From an uncultured Alphaproteobacteria bacterium (GTDB lineage: Bacteria; Pseudomonadota; Alphaproteobacteria; HIMB59), in contig CACJAI010000009.1 of NCBI GenBank assembly GCA_902591315.1, positions 1 to 32,114 of the forward strand: a stretch of DNA of 32,114 nucleotides. The letters run 5' to 3'. Below are positions 7,739 to 16,164 of the stretch, piece after piece. The stretch's first letter is position 1. Each line of letters opens with the position of its first letter. The notes under the pieces were generated by a model. It was given only the letters and a program-made list of their open reading frames with translations. It did no database searches and was not told the origin of the DNA. Both the position numbers and the translations under genes were made by a program.

Positions 7739-8386
7739 ATGAAAAAAATTCAAAATCATTTTATTAGTGGCATATTAATTGTTGCACCATTAGCTTTATC
7801 TATTTACGTTGCATGGGTAGTAGTTGGTATTGCAGATAAAATATTTAGACCTTTCATACCTCTAAATAAATTTGGTATTCCATCTGAAATACCTGGTGTT
7901 GGTTTAATAGTTGCTTTTTTATTTTTTACAATTTTAGGAGCCATAGCTGGAAGTTTTTTTGGAAAACTTTATCATCGAGTAGTTGATGCTGTTTTATCCA
8001 AAATTCCCGGCTTAAACTCAATCTATAATACAGTAAAACAGATTATTGATACATTTGCTACGACACAGTCTAATGCTTTTAAAGAGGTTGTTCTTATTGA
8101 ATATCCTCAAAAAGATATTTTTGCCCTTGCATTTTTAACAAGTGAAACAAAAGGGGAAATAGCAAAAAGAAAAAATCAAAAGATGATAAATGTTTTCATG
8201 CCATCTACACCTAATCCAACTACAGGTTTCTTGATGTTTGTTCCATTATCAAAATGTACCAAACTTAATATGTCTGTCGATCAAGCAATCAAATACATCA
8301 TTTCTGCAGGATTAGTTACACCCAAAGCACCGGAAATTAAAAAAGCTCTTCCTAAAAAGAAGAAAATTAAAAAGTTAACTAAATAA
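7739..8386 (+). CDS. DUF502 family inner-membrane protein
   Basis: 215 residues. The features of DUF502 (COG2928) are clear: an N-terminal F-I-S-G-I-L-I-V-A-P-L-A-L-S helix, a second helix at about 55-80 (P-G-V-G-L-I-V-A-F-L-F-F), the K-I-P-G-L-N-S-I-Y-N-T-V-K-Q segment at about 90-103, and P-S-T-P-N-P-T-T-G-F-L near residue 155. It ends in a lysine-rich tail of about 15 residues. The family is widespread and membrane-bound without an established function in bacteria. It lies before recG in many Alphaproteobacteria. Here the two genes converge and share 12 bases at their 3' ends. Confidence 0.87.
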   Translation: MKKIQNHFISGILIVAPLALSIYVAWVVVGIADKIFRPFIPLNKFGIPSEIPGVGLIVAFLFFTILGAIAGSFFGKLYHRVVDAVLSKIPGLNSIYNTVKQIIDTFATTQSNAFKEVVLIEYPQKDIFALAFLTSETKGEIAKRKNQKMINVFMPSTPNPTTGFLMFVPLSKCTKLNMSVDQAIKYIISAGLVTPKAPEIKKALPKKKKIKKLTK

Positions 8387-10444
8387 TAGTTTTATTGCTT
8401 CTTGCTGCTTAAAAAACATAAGTAACTTATATATATCTTTTTTAAATTTTTCATTTTCATACTCTTTTTTTTCAATCAATTTTTTTACATATTGAAGTGC
8501 ATCTATTATTAGTTCTTGATCATGATAAACATTTACAAACTTGAATAATGAGTCACCACTTTGACGATATCCTAATATGTCACCAGTGCCTCTAATTTCG
8601 AGATCTTTTTCGGATAATTTAAAACCATCTAAGTTTTCTTTGAATATTTTTAGTCGATTTATCGTATTATCAGGTAAATCCTTGCCATATAAAGCAAAAC
8701 AATAACCTTGATTGTTACCTCTTCCTACTCTTCCTCTTAACTGATGTAATTGAGATAAGCCAAATTTTTCTGCATTTTCAATTACAATATAATCTGCATT
8801 TTTATTATCTATGCCTACCTCTACTACAGTAGTAGCAACTAATATTTTTATATTTCCTTTTTGAAAATTTTGAATAATTCTTTCTTTTTGATCACTCTTA
8901 ATTTTGCCATGCAACATTTCAACTTCTGAACCAAATATATTCTTCAAAGACTTAAATCTTGTTTCTACATCTTTATACTTTTGAGTTTCTGATGCCTCAA
9001 CTAAAGGGCAAATCCAGTAAACTTGAGACACATTTGAAATTTTTTTCTTTAACAAAATTTCTATATCTTTAATTTTGTCAATGCTCGATACTTTAGTTAT
9101 TATCGGTTTTTGAAAAGCTGGCTTTTCTTTTAGTATTACCTGTTCTATTTCACCATATTGAGCTAATGCAAGTGTTCTTGGAATAGGTGTGGCAGACATT
9201 AATAGAATATTTGTATTTACTCCTTTTTCAGCTAAATACAGTCTTTGTTGAACACCAAATCGATGTTGTTCATCGATTATTACATATGTCAAGGATGAGA
9301 AATTTAAATTTTCTTGAAAAATTGCATGAGTACCAATAATAAAATTAAAAATACCTTTTTCTATTTTTTCATAAATTTTACTTTTATTTTTAGTACTACC
9401 AGTGAGCAATATAGGCTTAACTTCTTCACTATCTAAATGATTTAATACATTACTGTAAATTTGATTAGCTAATATTTCTGTAGGCACCATATACGCAACT
9501 TGTTTATGTTTTTGAATAAAAGGGATTGCTGTTAATAAGGATACAATAGTTTTGCCTGAACCTACATCACCTTGTAATAGTAATGTTTCTCGATATTGAG
9601 TATTATTATAATTATTTATATCGTTTATTATTTTATATTGATTTTTTGTCAACTCAAAAGGTAGCTCATTTATCAATTTTTCTTGTAAATTAAATTTAAG
9701 ATTTAAACTTTCATTTTTTCTTTTTGTTTTTTCTTTTAAGTATCTAATAGCAAAATAATTCGATACTAATTCATCAACTGCCAACCTTTTTCTAAAATTC
9801 TCTCTATTTTCAATATCTTCTTTTACGGAGGGAAAATGCATTTTTATTAATGATTCATTGAAGCTTGAAAATTTATATTTTTTAATAATATTTTCATTCA
9901 ACCATTCATCAAATTTATTAAAATGATTTTTTGCGTCATTTAAAACCATTCTGATATCTTTTAATGTGATACCCCTTGTTAAAGGATAAATATTTTCAAA
10001 AGTTCTTAACTTATCCTCATTTTCTATCTCTTCTATGTAATCAGGGTGTGCTACACTAAGATTGCTTTTATAAAATGATACTTTTCCACTAATAATTAAT
10101 TCTTTGTTTTCAGGATATTTTTTTCTAAGAAAATTCCCTCTTATTGAAAAATAAATTATGTTTATAATTAAAGATCCTTTTTCACATTCAATCACGTAGG
10201 GTAGTTTAGGATTGAAAGGAAAATGATGTTTTTTTACCTTAACGAGAGTGGTGATAGTTTGTCCTTTTTCAAGATTTTTAAAGTCAATATCCTGAGTTCG
10301 ATCTATTGATCTAGTCGGTAAATTATAAAATATATCAATAACTGTGTTTATATTTAGATTTTTAAAATAGGACGCTTTCTTTGGACCTATTCCTTTAAGT
10401 TTTTCTACATTCTGATATAAAAAATCGAAACTATTGTCGTTCAT
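8375..10444 (-). CDS. recG: ATP-dependent DNA helicase RecG
   Basis: Remodels stalled replication forks and branch-migrates Holliday junctions. At 689 residues it is full length for the family. The N-terminal wedge/OB region (to about 250) includes L-K-G-I-G-P-K-K-A. The helicase core has Walker A GDVGSGKT near residue 295, DEQHRFGVQQR near 391 and MSATPIPRTLALAQ just after. The RecG C-terminal motifs Q-L-R-G-R-V-G-R-G, E-K-D-L-E-I-R-G-T-G-D and L-G-Y-R-Q-S-G are intact. The start ATG (10442-10444) lies on a CATG palindrome that also supplies the ATG of sdhE on the other strand, leaving no intergenic promoter space. Confidence 0.96.
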   Translation of the reverse strand: MNDNSFDFLYQNVEKLKGIGPKKASYFKNLNINTVIDIFYNLPTRSIDRTQDIDFKNLEKGQTITTLVKVKKHHFPFNPKLPYVIECEKGSLIINIIYFSIRGNFLRKKYPENKELIISGKVSFYKSNLSVAHPDYIEEIENEDKLRTFENIYPLTRGITLKDIRMVLNDAKNHFNKFDEWLNENIIKKYKFSSFNESLIKMHFPSVKEDIENRENFRKRLAVDELVSNYFAIRYLKEKTKRKNESLNLKFNLQEKLINELPFELTKNQYKIINDINNYNNTQYRETLLLQGDVGSGKTIVSLLTAIPFIQKHKQVAYMVPTEILANQIYSNVLNHLDSEEVKPILLTGSTKNKSKIYEKIEKGIFNFIIGTHAIFQENLNFSSLTYVIIDEQHRFGVQQRLYLAEKGVNTNILLMSATPIPRTLALAQYGEIEQVILKEKPAFQKPIITKVSSIDKIKDIEILLKKKISNVSQVYWICPLVEASETQKYKDVETRFKSLKNIFGSEVEMLHGKIKSDQKERIIQNFQKGNIKILVATTVVEVGIDNKNADYIVIENAEKFGLSQLHQLRGRVGRGNNQGYCFALYGKDLPDNTINRLKIFKENLDGFKLSEKDLEIRGTGDILGYRQSGDSLFKFVNVYHDQELIIDALQYVKKLIEKKEYENEKFKKDIYKLLMFFKQQEAIKLLFS

Positions 10445-10691
10445 GAATAATAACTACAAAGATAAATTAAAAAAAATAAAATATCGATGTCAAACATTAG
10501 GTATAAAAGAATTAGATGTAATTTTTGAGAGAATTTATTCAAAACTTGTAAACACTAATGATGAGGCTCTAATTGATCAATTAGATGATTTATTAAAGAA
10601 TGAAACACAATACATATTTGATGTATTTTTTAATGAGTCTTTCAAAGAAGATAGAATTAAGTACCTTAAAATTATAAATTTATCAAAATAA
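10443..10691 (+). CDS. sdhE: FAD assembly factor SdhE
   Basis: Small cytosolic factor of 82 residues that helps attach FAD covalently to SdhA of succinate dehydrogenase. The family motif R-R-G-x-x-E-L-D appears as T-L-G-I-K-E-L-D near residues 18-25: the Gly and Glu important for flavinylation remain, while the preceding Arg is Leu. The R-C just before it (K-Y-R-C) and the acidic L-D-D-L-L helix also fit. The position between recG and mfd is typical in Alphaproteobacteria. The frame is open from a TTG at 10434, but the ATG at 10443 aligns better. The stop is two bases before mfd, so they are cotranscribed. Confidence 0.85.
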   Translation: MNNNYKDKLKKIKYRCQTLGIKELDVIFERIYSKLVNTNDEALIDQLDDLLKNETQYIFDVFFNESFKEDRIKYLKIINLSK

Positions 10692-10693
10692 TA

Positions 10694-13600
10694 TTGGAAA
10701 ATCCTATTTCTAAATTTGGCAATAAATCAATTTTATTATGTGAAGATGATAAGATAGCTCTAGACTATGAAAATATTCTAAATATACATTATTCCCATAA
10801 GAAAATATGTTATTTTCCAGCACATGACTCTTTACCATTCAGTTCTGAAAGTTCATCATCTGACATCTTACTTGATAGGTCAGAAAAATTACTAACATTA
10901 AATCATAATGATATAATAATAATAACTTGCAATAATCTTTTAAAAAAATTTCAAATAAACAAAGATGCTGATCATTTTTTAACATTAACTAAAAACCAAA
11001 CTATTGAAGCTAATACAATTTTAGAAAAATTAGTTGAATTCAATCATTCAAACCAAGCAAATGCTTATAATAAACTCGAATTTTCACTAAGAGGGGATAT
11101 CTTAGATATTTATAACAGTAATAATAATCCTTATAGAATTTCATTCTTTGATAATGTGATTGAAACAATAAAAGAATTCAATCCTCAAACACAACTTACT
11201 TTTAAAGATGAGAAAGAGAGGATTGATATATTTAACCCTAATATTGAGTTATTAGAGCCAAGTAATAAAGATAGTTATTTTGAGGATATCGTTATGGGAT
11301 ATTCCATTTATACAATTAATAGAAGTGACATAATATTAAAAGAGAAACTAAATTTTCTTAAAACAATTTTTGATCAAGTCCAACCTGAGATCCCTTTTTC
11401 AAATTATTATTTAGAGGATAACAAAATAGAAAATTTTAAATTTACAAATATATTATCTAGCTCTCCTAAATCTTTAAAAATTACATCAAATACTTCTTTA
11501 GATGAATTTTCTAAAATGAGTAATAAAATATATTTTCATAGTGGAAAAAATTCCTCCTCAATAGAAAACGAATTTCATCAAAAGAAAAATATTGAACCAA
11601 ATTATGGTAATAATTTATATTTCTATAAATCTTTAATCTCAAAAGACTATCTATTTGATGGAATCGTACACCTCAATAAAAACACTCATACTACAAAAAA
11701 AACGAATTTGGACACTATAATCAATTTTAATGATCTTTCATTAGGAGATGCAGTTGTTCATCAAAAGCATGGTATTGGTAGATTTATATCCATTGATAAT
11801 ATTGAAATTAATAATCGAATTAGGGAGTTTATTAGATTAATTTACCGCGGCAACGACAAGCTTTTACTACCAATTGAAAATTTAAACTATATTTCAAGAT
11901 ATGGGTTTGATGATAATAATCTACTTCTTGATAAATTAGGCACGAATGATTGGATTTTAAGAAAATCTTCAGTTAAGAAGAAAATTCGTTTTCTAGCTAA
12001 TAAACTTTTAAAAAATGCAGCAAAGAGATCCACTATAAACATCAAAGAGTTTCAATATAATAATTCTGATCTTGAGAAATTTAATCAACAATTTCCATTT
12101 GTTGAGACTGAGGATCAATTAAACTCAATTGAACAATCTTTAAATGATTTAAAACAAGATAAACCATCTAATCGCCTTATATGCGGCGATGTAGGATTTG
12201 GTAAAACTGAAGTGGCTTTAAGAATTGCATGTGCAACATATTTATCAGGTTTTCAATTTGTAATAGTCGTTCCCACCACATTATTAGCAATGCAACACAC
12301 TAATACATTTAGTGAGAGATTTTCAGTTTTTAACATTAAGGTTGCATGTTTATCTAGATTTACTTCGTCAAAAGAAAAAAAAGAAATTTTAATTTCATTA
12401 AAGTCTGGTGATATTCAAATTCTTATTGCAACACATAGTCTTTTTAAAAAAGACATAGAATTTAATAATTTAGGCACACTGGTAATTGATGAAGAACAAA
12501 AATTTGGTGTCGATCAAAAGGAATATTTAATCAACAAATACCCAACTATTCATTTATTTTCATTGTCTGCCACACCTATTCCTAGAACACTTCAGATGTC
12601 TTTATTGGGCTTAAAAGATTTAAGTATTATTGGAACACCTCCATCAAATAGAATTAGTATAAGAACTTATGTTCAAAAATATGAGTCTGTTGCCCTTATT
12701 TCAGCAATAAAGAATGAATTAGAAAGGAATGGACAAATTTTTATTGTTGTACCAAGAATAAGCCATATTCCTTTTGTGGAAAATGAAATTAAAAAATTAA
12801 ATATAGATCTTTCTTACGGAGTAGGTCACAGTAAAATGAGAGAAAAAGATATTGAGGATGTGTTCATATCTTTTACAAAAGGTGAGATACAGTGCCTTAT
12901 TTCTACAAATATTATTGAGTCTGGAATAGATATAAAAAATGCAAACACACTAATAATATTTAATTCTAATTTATTTGGTTTATCTCAATTATATCAATTG
13001 CGAGGTAGGGTAGGTCGTTCAAATAAAAGAGCATATGCCTATTTATTTCATGACAGTGAAAAATTAATCAATAAAACAGCTCTAAAGAAACTTCAAGTTT
13101 TAGCTAATTATGAAAATCTAGGATCAAATTTTCAGTTAGCTAATGAGGATTTGGAAATAAGAGGTGCAGGTAATTTACTTGGTGATGAGCAAAGTGGTCA
13201 TGTGAAAGATATTGGAATAGAGCTTTACCAAAGTATGTTAAAAGATGAGGTGGAAAGACAAAAAAATAATAATGCAGAAATTGAAGATGATTATGATGAA
13301 TTTGAATTCGATGCATTTTTTGAGTATTACATTCCAAAGAATTACATATCTGATGATATTTCCAGGTTGATTATTTATCGTAAATTTACTAATTCAAAGA
13401 ATATTCAAGAGCTTAAGAATGTTTTAGATGAGATATATGATCGATATGGTAATTACCCAGTTGAAGTAACTAATTTATTTAATTTACTAACTATTAAAAT
13501 TAAATCTCTTGCCCTTGGTATTTCAAAAATAAATATAAAAAGAAATTTTATTGATATTACTTTTAAAAAAGCAAGTCAAAAAATACTAGATGATTTAATT

Positions 13601-13723
13601 CAAATGGCACAAGAAAATATTATAAAAATGCAAAGTTCTAGTTCTATTCAGATCAAAAATAATGACAGTAAGGACTTATTTTACACTATAAATCTATTCT
13701 ATAAAAAGTTAGGATTAAAATGA
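10694..13723 (+). CDS. mfd: Transcription-repair coupling factor Mfd
   Basis: Removes RNA polymerase stalled at DNA lesions and recruits UvrA. The polymerase-interacting domain starts near residue 350 (L-G-D-A-V-V-H-Q-K-H-G-I-G-R). The translocase has GDVGFGKT near 498, DEEQ near 599 and SATPIPRTLQMS shortly after, followed by the RecG-like E-D-L-E-I-R-G-A-G-N-L-L-G-D-E-Q-S-G-H and a C-terminal TRCF domain. It has 1009 residues against about 1150 usually. The loss is before residue 350: the first 40 or so residues of the UvrB-like region are absent and the following domains are compressed. The start is a TTG two bases after sdhE; no ATG fits better. Confidence 0.95.
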   Translation: MENPISKFGNKSILLCEDDKIALDYENILNIHYSHKKICYFPAHDSLPFSSESSSSDILLDRSEKLLTLNHNDIIIITCNNLLKKFQINKDADHFLTLTKNQTIEANTILEKLVEFNHSNQANAYNKLEFSLRGDILDIYNSNNNPYRISFFDNVIETIKEFNPQTQLTFKDEKERIDIFNPNIELLEPSNKDSYFEDIVMGYSIYTINRSDIILKEKLNFLKTIFDQVQPEIPFSNYYLEDNKIENFKFTNILSSSPKSLKITSNTSLDEFSKMSNKIYFHSGKNSSSIENEFHQKKNIEPNYGNNLYFYKSLISKDYLFDGIVHLNKNTHTTKKTNLDTIINFNDLSLGDAVVHQKHGIGRFISIDNIEINNRIREFIRLIYRGNDKLLLPIENLNYISRYGFDDNNLLLDKLGTNDWILRKSSVKKKIRFLANKLLKNAAKRSTINIKEFQYNNSDLEKFNQQFPFVETEDQLNSIEQSLNDLKQDKPSNRLICGDVGFGKTEVALRIACATYLSGFQFVIVVPTTLLAMQHTNTFSERFSVFNIKVACLSRFTSSKEKKEILISLKSGDIQILIATHSLFKKDIEFNNLGTLVIDEEQKFGVDQKEYLINKYPTIHLFSLSATPIPRTLQMSLLGLKDLSIIGTPPSNRISIRTYVQKYESVALISAIKNELERNGQIFIVVPRISHIPFVENEIKKLNIDLSYGVGHSKMREKDIEDVFISFTKGEIQCLISTNIIESGIDIKNANTLIIFNSNLFGLSQLYQLRGRVGRSNKRAYAYLFHDSEKLINKTALKKLQVLANYENLGSNFQLANEDLEIRGAGNLLGDEQSGHVKDIGIELYQSMLKDEVERQKNNNAEIEDDYDEFEFDAFFEYYIPKNYISDDISRLIIYRKFTNSKNIQELKNVLDEIYDRYGNYPVEVTNLFNLLTIKIKSLALGISKINIKRNFIDITFKKASQKILDDLIQMAQENIIKMQSSSSIQIKNNDSKDLFYTINLFYKKLGLK

Positions 13724-13914
13724 TGGAAGATCAACAACTCCCAAAAACTAATGCAGAGTGGGCAAATTATTATGAATCTATAATAGCCGAACTTACTGAA
13801 AATCAAAAAAAAATAGGTGAACCTATTTCAATAGATGAATTTTATGAACTTCCTATAAAAAGGAAACAGAAATATATCAAAAAACTATATTTTAAAATTG
13901 GTGATGCAGAGTAA
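13720..13914 (+). CDS. Small acidic protein of unknown function
   Basis: A 64-residue protein that I do not recognise. It appears soluble and helical, with the pattern N-A-E-W-A-N-Y-Y-E-S-I-I-A-E-L at residues 10-24, P-I-S-I-D-E-F-Y-E-L-P at 39-49 and a basic segment K-R-K-Q-K-Y-I-K-K after it. Reality is supported by tight coupling: its ATG overlaps the mfd stop (ATGA at 13720-13723), and its end overlaps the dioxygenase start by 11 bases. A second ATG at 13723 would shorten it by one residue. The context suggests only cotranscription with mfd. Confidence 0.6.
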   Translation: MMEDQQLPKTNAEWANYYESIIAELTENQKKIGEPISIDEFYELPIKRKQKYIKKLYFKIGDAE

Positions 13915-14881
13915 TTATATTCCAAATATAGATCTAGCAGATATTATAAATAAAGATCTTAATAGTGATGCTGCTGTACAAGTATCAAATAATATTAAAA
14001 AAGCATCTGAAGAGATTGGTTTTTTTACAGTAACAAATCATGGTATTCCAATTTCAAAAATTGATAATCTTTTAAAGACTTGTAAAAAATTTTTTTACTT
14101 AAATGAGGAAGAGAAACTTAAAATAGCACCAAAAAAATGGAATCCTAATACAAACACAGTTTACAGGGGTTATTTTCCTAGTTCTGTAAATGGTAAGGAG
14201 GGTTTAGACATAGGAGATCCACTTTTAAAGCAAAATATGGTTGAATTGTTAAAAAAGGAAAAATTTGAAGTTAATCATGATATGTCTTTTCTAGATCCAG
14301 ACTGGCAAATTACGATAAATAATTATTTTGATGACCTTCATAATTTAGGAATAACAATATTTAAATCTATTATATCCTCATTTTCCTCAGATTTATCATT
14401 AGCGGAAAAGGCTTTTCAAAGACCCAAAACATTATCAACTCTAAGATTTAATTACTATCCTAAACAAGATAAACCTGTTGAAGTATCTTCACAAGACGGT
14501 GTTGCTTTAGGTTGTGAAACCCATGTAGATAGTGGAATAATGACTATTTTATATCAAGATAAAAAAGGTGGTTTACAAGTTCAAAATAGACATTCATTGG
14601 ATTGGTACGATGTTCCTCATGATCCAAATGCTTTTGTAATTAATACAGGTTTAGCTTTAGAGTGTTTAACAAATGGTCAAATGAAAGCAACTAATCACAG
14701 AGTTCTTTTTAATCAGGAGGAGCGTATTTCAATACCTTTCTTTTTTGAACCCTCTTATGATTTCATTCTAGACCCAAAACATTTGGATATTTATGAAAAT
14801 ATCAATTATAATATTGATAATTATGAAAATTTTCTCACCAATTCGCTTAAAAAATTCGTTGAATATGATAGGCCTGCATAA
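13904..14881 (+). CDS. 2-oxoglutarate/Fe(II)-dependent dioxygenase, isopenicillin N synthase-like
   Basis: Soluble non-heme iron oxygenase of 325 residues. The N-terminal DIOX_N part (about 5-110) contains I-G-F-F-T-V-T-N-H-G-I-P, typical of the family. The C-terminal jelly roll has the facial triad His207-x-Asp209 (in T-H-V-D-S-G) and His265 (in T-N-H-R-V), plus Arg274-x-Ser276 (R-I-S-I-P-F-F), which binds 2-oxoglutarate. The substrate cannot be told from sequence; relatives act on small molecules, including ethylene-forming and amino-acid oxidising enzymes. TTG 13898 and GTG 13901 are in frame, but ATG 13904 is preferred. It overlaps the gene before by 11 bases and the gene after by 17. Confidence 0.88.
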   Translation: MQSNYIPNIDLADIINKDLNSDAAVQVSNNIKKASEEIGFFTVTNHGIPISKIDNLLKTCKKFFYLNEEEKLKIAPKKWNPNTNTVYRGYFPSSVNGKEGLDIGDPLLKQNMVELLKKEKFEVNHDMSFLDPDWQITINNYFDDLHNLGITIFKSIISSFSSDLSLAEKAFQRPKTLSTLRFNYYPKQDKPVEVSSQDGVALGCETHVDSGIMTILYQDKKGGLQVQNRHSLDWYDVPHDPNAFVINTGLALECLTNGQMKATNHRVLFNQEERISIPFFFEPSYDFILDPKHLDIYENINYNIDNYENFLTNSLKKFVEYDRPA

Positions 14882-15323
14882 ATTATCTTTTTTATTTTTA
14901 TTTACATTGATAACAGCATGTGGTGGTTTTAATACTGGGGTAAAAAAATCTGACACCCAAAAAGTTAACACAGTTAAATATGGAACTCTCGTTGCAGCTG
15001 AGCCTGTCAAAATTACTGGTGAAAGCTCTGGTTTAGGCGCTCTTACAGGAGGCTTAGTAGGTTTTGTTGTAGGATGTGGAGAGGGTATTTTTGATGATGA
15101 TTGTAGAGATGCTGCTGCTGTGGTTGGAACCATTGGTGGAGCAATAGTAGGTTATGTTGCTGGCTCATCATTAGGAGATCATACAGGATTTCAATATGTT
15201 GTAGACGTTGATGACACAGATGATGACATTTCAATAGTTCAGTCTGGAACAGAACAAATTCCAATTGGTTCCAGAGTAACTATCGCTATTGGTACTAATA
15301 CTAGAATTATCATATCTGAATAG
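14865..15323 (+). CDS. Glycine-zipper lipoprotein
   Basis: A 152-residue lipoprotein. From the ATG at 14865 the protein has a short basic start, a hydrophobic core and the lipobox L-I-T-A-C with the lipidated Cys at residue 19. A glycine-zipper region follows in two blocks, G-L-G-A-L-T-G-G-L-V-G-F-V-V-G near 62-76 and V-G-T-I-G-G-A-I-V-G-Y-V-A-G-S near 92-106, separated by a Cys-containing acidic loop. A beta-like C-terminal domain ends at residue 152. This layout recalls SlyB/OmpA-associated 2TM lipoproteins of the outer membrane. The frame is open from 14793, but that start would bury the signal peptide. Confidence 0.8.
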   Translation: MIGLHKLSFLFLFTLITACGGFNTGVKKSDTQKVNTVKYGTLVAAEPVKITGESSGLGALTGGLVGFVVGCGEGIFDDDCRDAAAVVGTIGGAIVGYVAGSSLGDHTGFQYVVDVDDTDDDISIVQSGTEQIPIGSRVTIAIGTNTRIIISE

Positions 15324-15336
15324 ACATAAATAAATC

Positions 15337-15639
15337 ATGTTTATTTCAATGAATCGATTTAAAGTAAAATTAGGTGAAGAGACTTATTTTGAAGAAATAT
15401 GGAAAAATAGAGACACACACTTAAATGAAGTTCCTGGTTTTAAAAAATTTAATTTAATAAAAAGTGAGTCTAATGAAGAATATACACTCTATGCATCTCA
15501 CAGTGAATGGGAATCAAAGCAAGATTTTATTAATTGGACTAAATCAGAAGCTTTTAGGATGGCTCATAAAAATGCGGGTGAACATAAAACAGTATATTTA
15601 GATCACCCTCAGTTTGAAGGTTTTGAGGTAGTAATTTAA
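15337..15639 (+). CDS. IsdG-like antibiotic-biosynthesis/heme-degrading monooxygenase
   Basis: A 100-residue dimeric alpha-beta-barrel (ABM) protein. Compared with staphylococcal IsdG, the three catalytic residues needed for heme cleavage appear at nearly the same positions: Asn6 (S-M-N-R-F), Trp67 (F-I-N-W-T) and His77 (M-A-H-K-N). IsdG enzymes open the heme ring and release iron, so heme-iron recovery is the best-supported role; other ABM proteins oxidise quinones or have no known substrate. No heme uptake gene is adjacent. It sits 13 bases after the glycine-zipper lipoprotein and 24 bases before a membrane-protein gene, probably in the same transcript. Likely cytosolic, as no signal is seen. 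Confidence 0.72.
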   Translation: MFISMNRFKVKLGEETYFEEIWKNRDTHLNEVPGFKKFNLIKSESNEEYTLYASHSEWESKQDFINWTKSEAFRMAHKNAGEHKTVYLDHPQFEGFEVVI

Positions 15640-15663
15640 GTAAATATCACCTATTTTTTATCA

Positions 15664-16104
15664 ATGGACATAGTAAATCACGAGATATTATTAAGTAGTA
15701 ACATGTTAGGGACAATGTTCTTTGCCTGCACTATTTATATAACATTGGTTATAGCGAGGTATGCAACTCTTGCAAAATTAATCAGAGACTCTCGATCTAA
15801 TATTGAAACAAATAAATTAAGATTTAAAAGCCAAAGTGAATATTCTTTTCATATCTTGCATTATGAAAAAAGACTTAAATTATTACGTTACACACTTTAC
15901 TTATCTCTTTTTGGAGGGATAGCATTGTGCACAAGCTTATTATTTTTGTTATTAAATTACAGCTTCATCTCTGCTATAAGTTTTGGTATTCATCTTTGTT
16001 TAGTGTTATTGGCATTAGTCACTCTTGTATATGAACTAGCTGTATCTTTCGAGGCGTTAACTGAGCATTTAGACATAATGAGAACTTTAAAAGATAAATT
16101 TTAA
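15664..16104 (+). CDS. DUF2721-like membrane protein
   Basis: A 146-residue inner-membrane protein. Helices are apparent near residues 15-35 (M-F-F-A-C-T-I-Y-I-T-L-V-I-A-R), 75-97 (L-Y-L-S-L-F-G-G-I-A-L-C) and 103-125. Between the first two is a charged loop with repeated arginines (R-Y-A, R-D-S-R-S-N, E-K-R-L-K-L-L-R). The plan matches DUF2721, which has no assigned function. I am less sure of the family than of the gene being real; it starts with a clear ATG and is spaced as part of the preceding operon. No strong terminator is visible in the 60 bases after it. Confidence 0.65.
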   Translation: MDIVNHEILLSSNMLGTMFFACTIYITLVIARYATLAKLIRDSRSNIETNKLRFKSQSEYSFHILHYEKRLKLLRYTLYLSLFGGIALCTSLLFLLLNYSFISAISFGIHLCLVLLALVTLVYELAVSFEALTEHLDIMRTLKDKF

Positions 16105-16164
16105 CATATAAATAATATTCAAACTGTTCGACTATTTAATTTCTGTCTTTTTTTTCTTCCCTTT

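Noticed and set aside
14768..15133. Long minus-strand reading frame opposite the dioxygenase end and lipoprotein
   Set aside because: Proline- and threonine-rich without any family match; it mirrors two well-supported plus-strand genes.
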